This document shows positions 10,907 to 22,356 of a DNA stretch of 64,000 nucleotides, one piece after another. Every line of letters starts with the position of its first letter. Position 1 is the stretch's first letter. The stretch comes from Macrothele yani (lineage: Eukaryota > Arthropoda > Arachnida > Araneae > Macrothelidae): NCBI GenBank assembly GCA_039090855.1, contig CM076996.1:47644469-47708468 (forward strand), given 5' to 3'. The translations under genes were made by a program, and so were the position numbers. The notes below the pieces were generated by a model. It saw only the letters and a list, made by a program, of their open reading frames with translations. It was not told the origin of the DNA and did not search any database.

Positions 10907-11217
10907 GTTTAAGCAGTTCAAAGTCAACAGATGATGATCCCCGTTTCGACACTCACGTGGCACAAGTTTTCAAAATCGTACGTTCGACGTCAACTGACGA
11001 CACTCATGTGGTACAAGTTTTCAAAATCGTACGTTCAAATTGCCGATTGACTGTTCAAGAAATCGAGAACGATTGTGACATTTCAATTGGATCGTGTCAT
11101 CACATTCTGACCGAAAAATTGGAAATGCATAGAATTGCCGTGTCCCAGGTCTGCTGACTCAGCATCAGAGAGACAATTGCTTTGCAATCTGTCAGGAACT
11201 TTTGGATCGCACACTAA

Positions 11218-12945
11218 AATTTAATACTACGGTGGAAGAATTCTCCCTGGGAAATGCAAAAATCTGGTATCGACAAAAAAAAAGAGTGAAGTGTGAGGGG
11301 AAGCAACTTGATTATTGCAAGGTAAATTCGCACTAATATATAAATTATTACTTTATTATACCACAGATCTTGACAGAAATAACCTGGTTTTCATCGGACA
11401 ACTCTACTGAGAATTTCAGTGCCTACTGACTTGGTGAGGAAATACTGGAAAGAATCAAACCATCTTTACGCCGCGTAGATTTCGCTTCGCATCGTGCACC
11501 CGAACAAAATGAAAAGATGCCATAATTCTTTTTTACGTTGAAACGTAATCGTTGAAATAACACGTGAAAATACTTCTAAGACGGAAATTGAAAATTTCGA
11601 ATTTCATGCAGTAAATAAGTAACGAGAAAATCAAACATGATTATCGAAACTGATATTGCGAATCAAAGCAAGGACAAACAATAACATCCTACAAGTTTGG
11701 GGCGATTAGAGAAATAAAAAATAATATGTTTACAACAATTTCGAAACTAACTGGTATAAGTACAAAGAGTTTAAAAACACAATTAACAATGTATAGCAAA
11801 ATCCGATTGGTTGACAGTAAAAGTAAGTATTTGCGAATGAACACATAGCACCATGACACGAAAACAGCATATACAAAATAGCAAAAGAACTGTCTACAAA
11901 ATACAGCCCTTAACCATTAGCCATCGAAGATAAGAATTAAATCAAAACAAGACACCTGTATATGCAATTTAGCAGTAATATCAGCAAGCTGAACTTAAAA
12001 GCGTACATTTAACCCCTTTGGAAGAGAAACAAATGAAAAAATATAGCCAGTATATACAGAGGCGGCGTAAACAGAAATCAATGAAGGCAGAAACGCACCT
12101 TGTACAGATCGTGGAGGTGATAGTATAAGTACTCATTTAATGCAATTTTATCCAAATGTTTCACAAAGGTAAAATCATTAGAAGCGTAAATCTTGAAATG
12201 TCATTGCAGTTTTTACAAACAGAAATCGTTAAAGACATGAGAAATACAAAACAGTCATGCCATGCCAAGATTTAACCGAATGCTGCAGAACAGGTTCAAT
12301 CATTAAGCAATCACTTATTGAAGACGTAGGCTACATGCCGGCCTTACTGCCATTAAATCCATTAATGACCAAATTTTAACAATCACACAAATTGCGGAGA
12401 AATGCTCGGAAATGATTGAACCCACGTTTTATTGATTTTTAGTAAGCATCTGATTGACGATACAGAATAAAGGTAATGAATATTCTGAAAAAAAATTCGA
12501 TAAACTAGGAAATTCTTATTATATTAATTGAAAAACACTGAAAGAACACGAAGGTTTGCTCAAATTTTAAAAATATTTGCACTCCAGAATTCCAGAGTCG
12601 GAAGGGACTTATTGTAGGAGTGTCCTTTACTTCCCTCTCTCTCTCTCCCGTCCCCCGTGCTTATTTAACATGCATGCAGAAGAAATAAAATTATTAGATA
12701 AGGAGCCCCGTGTTTCTTTACATGGTAAGAGAACTGGCCATGAAGAACACAAAAACGATGTCATCTTTACCTCAGAATCCGCAGAAAATATTTAACATTG
12801 ACGATTACTGTGCAATTCCGAAACCACAAAAAGAGAATTGACACTAATAAAACTAAATTCTAAGAACTGAAGAGGAGAAACTTCTACAATAATACAAATA
12901 TACTCACTTTAACAAACAAGCAAATTGGCTTACTTCTACGTGAGA
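11218..12945. other. AT-rich non-coding stretch
   Basis: No gene recognised. It contains a short CT-rich run at about 12632-12655. Open frames such as 12577-12795 lack any recognisable motif. Confidence 0.35.
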
Positions 12946-13130
12946 GTTCTTAACGACCACAGTGAGCAACTCAGTGGGCTACAAGCAACCGTCTGTCCCT
13001 AATTTCGGGAAGCTATCTCCCTGGAGAGGGAGAACCAGCGAGCGCCCTTAATAAATGCACCATTCATGCCACACCCGGGATTCGAGCCTAGACGCATCTC
13101 GGATAAATGATTAGAAGATAAAGCCTCATA
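12946..13130 (-). repeat. diverged tRNA-derived SINE
   Basis: The tail (TTAACGACCACAGTGAGCAA) comes first on the plus strand, then CCCTAATTTCGGGA in the body, then a B-box complement GGGATTCGAGCCTAG at about 13077. Same family as 24857-25071 but diverged and without a clear poly(A) or target duplication. Confidence 0.7.
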
Positions 13131-13224
13131 TCACTTCACCTTGTGCTGCTGGCTTACTTAAACTTAACGGTTACATATGTCTTAAGCACATCAGAACCTA
13201 TTAAACATGGAATCGAAATAGTCT

Positions 13225-13284
13225 GGAACATATGGAACAAAATCATCCCCAAGGAGAACATATGGAACAAAATTATCCCCAAGG
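13225..13284. repeat. 30-bp tandem duplication
   Basis: ACATATGGAACAAAAT-ATCCCCAAG occurs twice with a 30-bp period (13229 and 13259) and one substitution. No coding context recognised. Confidence 0.7.
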
Positions 13285-14821
13285 AACTGAAATCGATTCT
13301 ATGAAATTATCGTTATACCAGCTAAGGAACCGAAACGTGGAAGAACAATAAAAAGAAAGAAAGAAAAAATACTTGGCTTTCTAGATGAAATGTTTAAGTA
13401 ATATTAACTACGCCTGCGATTTGAACATACAGAATGAGAAATAAATGACCATCATAACACAGTAGAACCAGAAATAATAATAATAAATAAATCACTTGAA
13501 ATGGTTCGTTTACGTTCATTACATGCCACCAGAAAGATATCCACCAATAGTATTTACCAGAAAGATCAGGGTAAAAGACGAGAAATAGGAAAACCGCGAA
13601 GAAACTGAATCCCCTCTCTAAAAGAGATAGCGAGAATTTCAGAGATATTATAGCGAAGAAGGCCGACGACCAATAAAATTGGGACACAATCCATCTAGGG
13701 ATGGAAAAGGCGAAGAGGGAGAGTGTGTATTTAGCAAAATAATAACCTCGGCTTGAGGTACGGCTTTTATAATTTCTAGTTCCAAATATTTTAGACGAAA
13801 GTCGCATCCAACGCGGTAGGATATCACAAAGGCGTCTACGAATCCCATACGACTCTTAAATAACATTTTCGAAAGACATCTCAGACGCATCAGTTTGATT
13901 TACAGTTGCTATGACGACCAAGCAAACACATTGCGGGAACACTGTACGACGTCATGTCCGTCAGAAGTGATCCATTAGATCTAACATCTTTTTCGATCTT
14001 TCCACGCACCGTTTCGTCGCTATTCGCAGAACATGGGTAAAAACAAAAAACAACTCAATGAGAAAATGGGATCTAACAACTGTTAGTAAGAGGAACACAG
14101 CTATGGACCAACAACGTCTGTCATTACGTTATTGCGATTCTACTGAAAAGAAAAAAAAAAGGTATCATGCGCTGATGTCTGTAATAATTAAATGGAATGA
14201 AACAGCCGTTAGTCAAGGTAATTCCTCCGTCTTTGATAAATGGGTGTTGTCCAATGCGGCTATGACTTGAGTGCTACTTTTTTCTGTTTCTTTACAGGAT
14301 AGAAATAACTTTAAATTGTCCCAGAAGTAACGTACTCATTAAGGAGGGTATGTTTACATAGCAGCTCTGTCTTTCCACCTGCACGTCGCAATATGATACC
14401 TCCACTGCTGTAAGTGCACTTTAAAAAAAATCCCTTTCTGACGGATAGGTAAAACATGGACAAGGTTTTCCACAAATTCCACAGCTATTTTGTTGTGTGG
14501 ATTTCCTACAGAGTATGACGTACACGTACATTTATCTTTCTCAAAATTACATTGGTCTCAAATGACACAGTGAAATAAAATTCTTTCGGAATCGCATAGA
14601 AGCATGGTCGAGATTTTTCGTGCATTTTCAACCTTTACAAATGCATAGTTTTCTTGGAAGATAACATAAATTTACATTAACTTTTTTCATATCTACAGGG
14701 AAAAAGTACATTGTAAGTAGTATAGAAATAAACTTTAACAAAATTTTCCAATATTTGAAGTACGGAAATTTCTTACTGGGTACAACTGACGTATGGTTAA
14801 ATAAAAAATCACATAGTCATA
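13285..14821. other. AT-rich non-coding stretch
   Basis: No gene or known repeat identified. The 137-codon minus frame at 13394-13807 is hydrophobic and low complexity and looks accidental. Confidence 0.3.
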
Positions 14822-14833
14822 TAGATGGTTAAG
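14822..14833 (+). repeat. 12-bp direct repeat flanking the tektin retrocopy, left
   Basis: TAGATGGTTAAG, repeated exactly at 16115-16126. Its placement outside the 44-bp inverted repeats suggests a target-site duplication made when the tektin copy was inserted. Confidence 0.7.
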
Positions 14834-14868
14834 ATAAAAATAGTACCCAATTACCTCTTGTATACATT

Positions 14869-14912
14869 ACTAATTACAAATCATGATATTACAAAACTCA
14901 GTATATCAAACC
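14869..14912 (+). repeat. 44-bp inverted repeat, left arm
   Basis: Begins ACTAATTACAAATC and ends ATATCAAACC. It is the reverse complement of 16072-16115 with 43 of 44 positions matching. It lies just upstream of the tektin pseudogene. Confidence 0.9.
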
Positions 14913-14923
14913 ACACTGCATAA

Positions 14924-16009
14924 CGGTATAACAAACCAAAATTGACAAAAGCTACCCAAGATGCAGTTACTGAAAGACTAGCTGAAAATGCAAGAGAGAC
15001 ATTTCATTGGGAGAAAGAGCTTGAACGAACATTAGAGGAATTAACTCGTGAAATACAAACGCTAATTAGCCAGCGGAAAAGACTTGCAAATTCCTTGGAC
15101 ACTGCACAGTTTTGTTCGATTATTGCAACTAAATGCCTTGATCTTCGAAACCAAAGACTTTCCAGTGATATTGTAGAATATAATAGGCAGTTATCCGTCT
15201 TAAAGGAAGCTGATCAAATCAAGACATTTCAAAATCTCCTCAGTACAGCATCTTCTGAAGCAGATAATCAGTTAAGAAGAGACCATGCTGCTAAATCAAC
15301 CCTTGAAAAAGACTGGAGTGATAAATGGGAAGCTTATAGCATTGACACAACATGCGGATTAATGATGAACACATCATCTGAAATGATTGCATTACATACT
15401 GGTCCGGAAGCAATTCCAGAAAAATGGTCTACATCACAACAGTGGATTACATTTACAAGGGAAAATATAACTATGGCAAGGAATGAGACAAATGACTCTG
15501 CTAGTTTAAGTGCTACCATTGACAACCTGCTCAAAGAAGCTGCTCAAGAAATGCGACATCAAGCAGATGTTGTTGAACTGGCACGTCGGATCCATGAGCT
15601 CAATGATAGCTTCTTTCGACTGAAGCAGCATTTGCATTTGGTGATTGAAAACATTGCAGAAACAGAACAAACTATAAATGATTTGCTTCGGGCCATTCTT
15701 GAAAAAGAAGCTCCATTGAAGAAAATGCAATAACGGCTCCGCATGAGAAATCAGCGACCAGATGTTGAACTTTGTCGGGATCCTGCTCACTATGGTTTGA
15801 TAGAAGAATCACGCCAGTTGGCAGCAACTATACAAGCCCTTCAAGAACAGCTGTCAAGAGCAGAGGCCTCGCTTAGTAACTTATTAGAGACAAGATGAGA
15901 TATCGACAGGGAAGTGGCTATAAAAGAAAACAGCCTTAATATTGATAAAGTACGATGCACACAAGTCAGACAAAGGTTTCCTCCACAACAGAAAATTATT
16001 GGCTATTGA
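14924..16009 (+). pseudogene. tektin processed pseudogene (5'-truncated retrocopy)
   Basis: Tektins are coiled-coil proteins that line doublet microtubules in cilia and sperm flagella. One frame is open over about 360 codons except for two in-frame stops, TAA at 15731 and TGA at 15896; there is no frameshift and no intron. Features in order: TERLAENARETFHWEKELER (N-terminal tektin helix), a long coiled coil, EKEAPLKKMQ, the tektin signature RPDVELCRD (family usual RPNVELCRD) near 15758-15784, IKENSLNIDK and the C-terminal QRFPPQQKIIGY before TGA at 16007. The frame opens after a stop at 14921 and lacks the start of the protein, which fits 5' truncation during retroposition. It resembles tektin-3/tektin-4-like members, but I cannot settle the paralogue. 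A 12-bp direct repeat and 44-bp inverted repeats flank it; no poly(A) tail is visible. Confidence 0.9.
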
Positions 16010-16071
16010 ATGTATATTGAGATTCATTTTGTAGAATTTTGATAGGAAATTTTGCATGGTTCTGAGATTTT

Positions 16072-16115
16072 GGTTTGATATACTGAATTTTGTAATATCA
16101 TGATTTGTAATTAGT
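16072..16115 (-). repeat. 44-bp inverted repeat, right arm
   Basis: Reverse complement of 14869-14912 with one mismatch. It lies 62 bp after the tektin stop codon, in what would be the 3' untranslated region, and is directly followed by the right 12-bp direct repeat. Confidence 0.9.
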
Positions 16116-16126
16116 AGATGGTTAAG

Positions 16127-18100
16127 GGCAGATGGATGCCAAATTCTGCCCGTACCATCTATTTGACAACCATTTATTTCTGAAGTGCTATTTCTTTAAG
16201 GGAATCGCTTCTGCTCGCGTGCCGCTAAAACATGCTTCGTTGTGCGTACGGCGGAGTGTTTCATCTGAGTCCCAAAATACATCCTCAGTTACTTGTTGGT
16301 TTCTTGTTCTAGGTGGTGTAAGGATAACATACTCGAACGTAAATCAGGAGATGCGTGTTCGATTGCTGTTCCAGGACGATGTAATTTCTAAGTTTTCTGA
16401 GGCTGTACTTGCAAAAAATCACATAATTTGATTTTGGTCAGTGGACAGAAATTCGGCCTTACTTTGCGAATTTCCAGAAAGGTCCTTGTGATTCCAAGAT
16501 TCGTACTCTTCCAAGCAAAATAAATTCAAGCACTTTTCAAGGACTTTTTAAACCCGAATTATCATATGTGTGTACTATAGATCGGTCAGTATGTAGGTAT
16601 TTTAGTAAGTTCAGACCATTAATCTTAGCTGGGGCGGGCAAACCTTCAATGACCTGCCTGTTACCACTTGCCCCTAGTTGGTTTATTTTATTAGCTTTAA
16701 ATTGCCCCGCTGTTTTGATGTTTTTCAAAATCATTTTATTTTGTGGAATATTTTGAAAGGGTACATTGTTTTTGCATTCATCTGCAGGTATGACACTTAT
16801 TGTTTACTTTAACTTTTTATTTTTGATGCATGACTTTGATGCATTTTATGATGCAGCCAGGAGACGAAGTGATCACGAATGAAGCAAAGGGAATCCTGGA
16901 AGTTCCACCCTCGTGCAAGAACATGTCCCTAACCCCAGTAAACAGAAGCCCATCACGATTTGCGAATACATCATTCCACTTATTTTACTCACATGGCTGA
17001 CGCTTTACTCTGTAGCGATATCATAGACAAGGCACCAGAGCTGTCCACACACTCCCCTGGATTGAACGCAAGTTCTACGCTATTTGATCAGCTTGGTGTT
17101 TTATCAGAACTACACAGAAATATCCTATAAATCTTTTTAGCATAAACAATTATTTAACACATGTTCTTTCATATCATTACTCAAAAAACATGCTCAAGTA
17201 CTATTTACAGAGCCTTAAACTTTTCCACGTATTTTCAAGAACTTGAAAATGAATTTTGTTTTATTCAAGGACTTTTCAAGGTTTTCAGGGAGCGTACGAA
17301 ACATGGATTCTGATATGTGTAATGTTCTCAATTCAAGGATCACCAAAGCTTCATAATACAAGGGACTTGAGTGTGGGGCAGTAGCTAGGTCTCCAAACCA
17401 GGGGCGCTGAAGACACATCTGGGGCTCTGTGCTCAACGACAAACTGTATTCTTCTATGAATACAGTACCAAGTTTTGCTTTGTATTTTCGTTCTTTTTGT
17501 TAACTTACTTCACTAGCGAAAAATTTATCCATGCCAAAATGTAAAAAAAAAAAAAATGAAATTCAAGATATACCAAAGGGGAAGGAAGAGAAAACTGAAT
17601 TCTCTTGAAATATAAAAAATAAATCGCATTATAAGAATTTGTTTGACCGTGCTGAGTTGCAGGGTCATTATCGCTAGAGGAAAGATAATTTTGCACTACC
17701 ATGGAAAAGCTATTTATTTCTTAATTTACCATACTAGTTCCTTTCTGCTGATCCACGCAGTGGCATCGAGGATTTACTGACGCCGATATTCGGCTGTTTC
17801 TACTCCATCTTTAATCGCTCATCCTCCTTTACTGGTTCGCGGGGTAACCACTCCTTACCGTGGTCAACAGCAAAAGCTCCCTTCACCACTCAAAAACCAA
17901 AACCCCCAGAATCCCGCACTTCTCCCACGCATGCATCGCAAAAACTCTCATACTGTGTTGGGACTACGCCGACAGGGGGCGCAGCGGAGGAGGCCAACGC
18001 GAGACTTGAGGAAAGTATGGACATGTGACGACGCGTGAGAACTGATGCCTGAGCTGATATGAAAACTAACGTGAGAACTGATGTGAAGACTTATGAGGAA

Positions 18101-18101
<1 letters not shown>
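16127..18101. other. non-coding stretch with a repeated motif
   Basis: No gene recognised. A block like TTCAAG-ACTTTTCAAGG appears at about 16527-16548 and again at 17263-17282 in the same orientation, which hints at an unrecognised dispersed repeat. An open stretch at 16857-16999 follows a CAG acceptor-like site but cannot be assigned. Confidence 0.3.

Positions 18102-18151
<50 letters not shown>
18102..18151. repeat. (GT)n microsatellite
   Basis: About 24 uninterrupted GT units. Upstream, GTGAGAACTGATG occurs twice (from about 18035 and 18070), a degenerate flanking repeat. Confidence 0.97.
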
Positions 18152-18267
18152 GTTATCTAGTTCCACATAAAGTTATTTGCAATAAATCATGCTCATCAAG
18201 TACCTTGGATATGTGCAACCCTCATTGGAATATGTGAATTTTATTTTATATCTGATCCTGTGAACAG

Positions 18268-18314
18268 GAGCAAAAGAAGATGCTGGAGAGCCTTCGCAAG
18301 GACTCACGGAAGAG
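18268..18314 (+). CDS. possible 47-nt internal micro-exon
   Basis: A pyrimidine-rich stretch ends in an AG acceptor at 18266-18267, followed by 47 nt that are clearly more GC-rich than the flanks, then a good donor GTAAGA at 18315. All three frames are open; frame 1 reads EQKKMLESLRKDSRK, which looks like a charged helical linker. I do not recognise the protein. If real, it belongs to a host gene whose other exons lie outside the window, and most of this window would be intron. The evidence is splice signals plus composition only. Confidence 0.35.
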
Positions 18315-18617
18315 GTAAGAAGTCAAATTTTAATACCTCTAATTACCTAAATTGAACTGAAACGCGAAAAGTAAGAACATACTGACAGCAGAACAGTGAA
18401 TAGGAAGACGTTGAAAGCTTTTGCTCTGTCTCTCTCGCGCAAAGATTTCGCTTTAGCACTGATTTACATCGCCTATAGAAATACATTTTGAATAAACGTT
18501 TCACTTCTGTGTAAGCAATCAACCACCTGGACGCTTTTTAACAGTTGCTTAGCATCTCATAGTTACTAAATGGCAAACAGTGTTTCATCAGTATGCGCAA
18601 TTAAGCTTCCACCTCCG

Positions 18618-18642
<25 letters not shown>
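18618..18642. repeat. (CT)n microsatellite
   Basis: About twelve CT units. Confidence 0.95.
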
Positions 18643-18648
<6 letters not shown>

Positions 18649-19437
18649 GTTCCTTTATAATTTACAAAACAACAACAAAAAATTATCTCTTTCCTGAGCC
18701 TTAGCAGCAACAAGTCCAGTGTCAATGTGGCAGAGAATAATTGGCGCAGTTGTTCCTACTGATTCACTTTCAGAAGTAATTTCTTTTGAGTTATCTATCG
18801 TTCCTTTTGTGCTATTTCAATTTCGCGTTTTCAAGAACGTGCAATACAAGAATAAATAAGGTAAAATATTTATGCTTATAATGAAATACAAAAGTCATTT
18901 TCATTAACCACCGAAAGTAAAAGTTCAGGGAATTTATAAAAACGTCCATTTTCCAGGAAGGGGCTTCGAAAAAAAATTTTTACTCCTATTTATGTTTTCA
19001 TCATCAAATAAGAATGTTGTGCTTCCCGTTAATGTCCACCATAAAAAAAGAGAGAGAAAGAGACAGAATTATAATTATGTGTATCATATACAGGTAACAA
19101 AACGCCCTTCATTTTGTTTCCCAAGTACATCAAGTTAATTCGTCTACTTAATTAATTGTGTTTACATTTTTTTTTCATTCAAACTTAAATTAGGATTCGG
19201 GGAAACTACATATTCTCCGGCATCGATTTTCCCTTTTACTCTTTCTGGTCCACTGTCTGTCATTATGGCACTCTCAAAAGGTGAAATGAAACATAGGTCA
19301 CATCCCAGATAAGGTATAATAACCTTTGTACCTGATCGAAACCCAAACTACTGGAAAGTGTTGCACTTCTTTGCTCTTTAAACGATCCGTCATGCAGGCA
19401 GGGAGCAAACCGAGGTGAGTTCTAAAGGCGAAACTTG
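18643..19437. other. AT-rich non-coding stretch
   Basis: No gene or repeat recognised. Confidence 0.35.
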
Positions 19438-19576
19438 TACACTGGCGTGCAAAAATTAAGGACGAGACGGTTTTTCGAATGTAACGTCGTGCAGAAGTGC
19501 TCCACATCGACTCAAATCATACCATAAGATCCCCAAGATGTAAGAATATGGGACAAGTGAGCAAAACCGTCCAAAC

Positions 19577-19804
19577 ATGGAATCCAAAGGATACAAAGGC
19601 ACTTTATTGAAAAGGTAGCTTCGAGCACAACTGGACAGAAGACAGAAACGTCCATGTGACAGGCGGCTGCCAAGAAAAATCCAGTCTTAAATGGAATCCA
19701 AAGGATACAAAGGCACTTTATTGAAAAGGTAGCTTCGAGCACAACTGGACAGAAGACAGAAACGTCCATGTGACAGGCGGCTGCCAAGAAAAATCCAGTC
19801 TTAA
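19577..19804. repeat. 114-bp tandem duplication (two units)
   Basis: Units 19577-19690 and 19691-19804 are essentially identical. They lie between the left Tc1 repeat and the transposase C-terminus. The 114-bp period preserves frame (38 codons), so a minus frame shows the same peptide twice. Confidence 0.95.
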
Positions 19805-19805
19805 G

Positions 19806-19921
19806 TAGGGGATATGATCACCTCTGACTGCGTTGCAGGATTTACAACGTCTGTCTATGCTGAGGACGAGGTTGTCAAGGAGCTGTTGTGTTACCGCGGA
19901 ATTTTCTATATCCCGTAACAA
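19806..19921 (-). pseudogene. Tc1 transposase C-terminal fragment
   Basis: The minus frame reads QQLLDNLVLSIDRRCKSCNA and ends RGDHIPY, the usual C-terminus of Tc1-like transposases (MPRRCxAxIxxRGDHTPY type). The normal stop after the final Y is lost and the frame runs on. Nothing transposase-like continues upstream of 19921. It belongs with the inverted repeat at 19440. Confidence 0.8.
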
Positions 19922-21233
19922 TTAAATTTCATCCGTATAATTTTGCTCATTTATTATTTTTTTTTTATTTTTACTCTAAAGCGGTAGGAAATAAATGTTT
20001 AAATTGCCAAAATAGAATATCAATGATTAAAAATTACTTTCCGGTGAAGCTGAGCCAGGCTACCCGAAAGTTTCGGTTGATAATTAGATCAGTCCTAATT
20101 GCACTCAAGCCAAATGAAAAGGGGAAAATTATATTTTTTTTTCTCTCACGGAAACTTGATGAAAATCCCAGATGGGAAGGAAAAGAAAGGAAGACATTCA
20201 CAGTTTTTTTTCTCAAGAAACTCAAAGAAACTGAAGAGAATATCAGGAGTGCAATAAATCATTTTGGGGGCGTCACCCCTTTTCTCAGGCAACTGTTGCG
20301 AGCGTCTCTGCATTGTCCAGAGTAGCGACCAAATTTGAGATAAGTCACGTCGCCGGAAATACCTACGTGACAATATTCGCTTCTAAGTAGCTAGGCGAGG
20401 TCAATTAACAAAAAGGTACGAGGACAAGTTGACAGCTGAAAGAAGACATAATTTTTGGGAAAGTGACCCGCACTGAACGGATGGCCAGCGAATCGCATAG
20501 CAGGGCTATCTGTGAGGACCAATAAAATAACCCGACGCGATTCGGACGGCCGGGCCGTCACGCCCCAAGATGGACACCGGACACGGGAAAAACAGAATTA
20601 TTAACTGAATGAAGACTAAGAGGACAGACTACTCACAGACTCTAAGATAACGACAGAGGGAACACTGGGGAATTGCAGTCTGAGCAGAAGAGAGGTCTCA
20701 GTGGTTTCGGAGGAGAGATGTTTCCAAGATAGAGAAATGAGGTAGTAAATATTTTAGAGTATAGTCCATATACAACTAATTAAGATGGAGAGCTGACTCT
20801 ACGACCAGCCGGCAACCCAGTTTCGCGATCGGGGCTTCTCAAGGAAAAGAGGGTATGATGACATTTATCTTACACATTTCTGATTCGTGCCTCATAGCTT
20901 TGCATGTGCTATGCAGGACTAGTTACCCGAAAGTCTCTCACATAGTGCATTAACAATTTTTTTCTTCTGGCGCACCGCGTCGAGTTTAAACCAGTAACTA
21001 AAGTTTAAAGTCAGATATATAATATTAAGTGCATTATACCCGTTTGAAATTAAAACTAAATTGTTTAGCTAAAGCAAGCAACCTCCCCGGTACATTGTAC
21101 CTAGCTTTATGACCATATTCTAAAAAGAAATAAACAGTTAAATTTTAATTCACGTGTCACTCAGATCATTTCTCCAAATATCATTAGAGTTCAATTAGTG
21201 ATTTTATTATTGTTATTCATGCAACTTTTTATT
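19922..21233. other. non-coding DNA between the two Tc1 remnants
   Basis: No gene recognised. A 145-codon plus frame at 19888-20325 begins in transposon sequence and is lysine-rich without a family motif. If the outer inverted repeats belong to one insertion, this region is inserted or captured sequence. Confidence 0.35.
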
Positions 21234-21420
21234 TTAACTTCTTTGCGGCATATGAATGAGCATGGAAACCCCATGCTGATTCATATGAAACACAACGCGA
21301 TGCATTTGTCGACCCTGAGCTTGGAGACCCTTATTTAGGGAATCCAAATTCATTGTTGACACCACTAGGCGAAATTTTGGAGGTGAATTGATTAGTATTG
21401 AATTTTGACCTTTTGAACTT

Positions 21421-22356
21421 CTACCCACTACGGCGAATAAGACGTAGTAGTGGTTCGCTGATACCCGACAGGGAGCGGTAATAGTTGAGGCAACGGGGCC
21501 CATTCCTTTTGTAGCGCCAATCGCAGCTGCGGAATAATTGCTGGTGGCTGGTGACGTGCTGCATGCCAAGCGTCTCCCGAGAAGGTCCCACACGTGTTCG
21601 ATTGGATTTAGGTCCGGGGACCTTGCGGGCCAATCCATGCGTTGAACATCTTCACTCTCCAACAGCTCTGCGACAGCCACTGTACGATGAGGTGTAGCGT
21701 TGTCGTCCATGAAGAGGAACTCAAAACCCACAGCACCTCTAAACAGACGCACGTGAGGCAGGAGAACCTCGGTACAATATCTCCGCCACCTCCAAACCGT
21801 TCCCTTTCGATGATGTTGGAGGTGTGATTGCGTGTTCCTTGCTTTCTCCAGATGTGTATACGTCCAGAATCACTCGTCAGACTAAATCGGCTCTGATCCG
21901 TAACGAGAACTCGACCCCATTGCTCATGTGTCCAGTTTTTGTGTTCCTGGCACCACAGAAACCGTCGTCTCCGATGAGCAGGCGTTATTGGCACACACGG
22001 TACTGGTCGTCGTGCAAATAAACCACCTTTGTGCAGCCTCCTGGCCACGGTAAAACGCGATAACGGACGTCCAGTTGTCTGTTGCATGTGCCTTGCGATT
22101 CCTGTAGGAAAATATACCGATCGTCCGCCACCGTGGTTGCTCGTGGACGACCACTGCTAAACTCTCGGACAGCTGTTCCTGTCGTGTGAAATGCTCTCCA
22201 AGCTCGTGAAACGATGCTGTGAGCGATCCCGAACTTCTCGGCCACACTAGTCCCACTTCGACCTTCTTCCAACTTCCCAATGACGCGACCTCGGGTAAAG
22301 TCATCCAGATGTCGTCTACTGGATTGCCTGTTGGCCATATCACTCGGTGGCAGCAT
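21421..22356 (-). pseudogene. Tc1-like DD34E transposase, frameshifted
   Basis: Start codon at 22356. Features in order on the minus strand: an N-terminal helix-turn-helix (FTRGRVIGKLEEGRSGTSVA), RRLHKGGLFARRPVPCVP and LTPAHR-like ITPAHRRRR, the first catalytic D in VTDQSRFSL, the second in FMDDNATPHR, and the E in SPDLNPIEHVWD. The spacing from the second D to E is 34 residues. At least three frameshifts join these pieces (near 22100, 21750 and 21550). The C-terminus ends at 21421. It is inactive. It is about 250 bp from the right inverted repeat at 22600, the normal distance. Confidence 0.88.

Larger units (their letters stand above)
9760..11217 (+). pseudogene. mariner-family transposon remnant, split by a hAT insertion
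   Basis: A mariner-like left end (TACGAGGTCTGTCAAAA from 9760) is followed by a start codon at 9957 and an N-terminus MDEFQEQR, then KTFTDTHEMIKQAY, the usual helix-turn-helix region of mariner transposases. The frame carries stops and shifts. At 10103 a hAT element interrupts it; the protein resumes at about 10915 with SKSTDDDPRFDTHVAQ, LTVQEIENDCDISIGSCHHI and LEMHRIAVSQ, then fades near 11217, before the first catalytic aspartate. A 51-bp in-frame duplication (periods starting at 10948 and 10999) repeats QVFKIVRS. The element is dead and 3'-truncated. Confidence 0.85.

Noticed and set aside
13394..13807. 137-codon hydrophobic minus frame, possible membrane protein.
   Set aside because: Hydrophobicity follows from the AT-rich composition; no start context, splice sites or family motif.
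16857..16999. Open stretch after a CAG acceptor-like site, reading PGDEVITNEAKGILEVPPSC, considered as a last exon.
   Set aside because: No recognisable protein, no branch/pyrimidine tract of quality, and the surroundings look like an unidentified repeat.
17948..18166. Open frame with a long alternating HT run.
   Set aside because: It is the translation of the (GT)n microsatellite.
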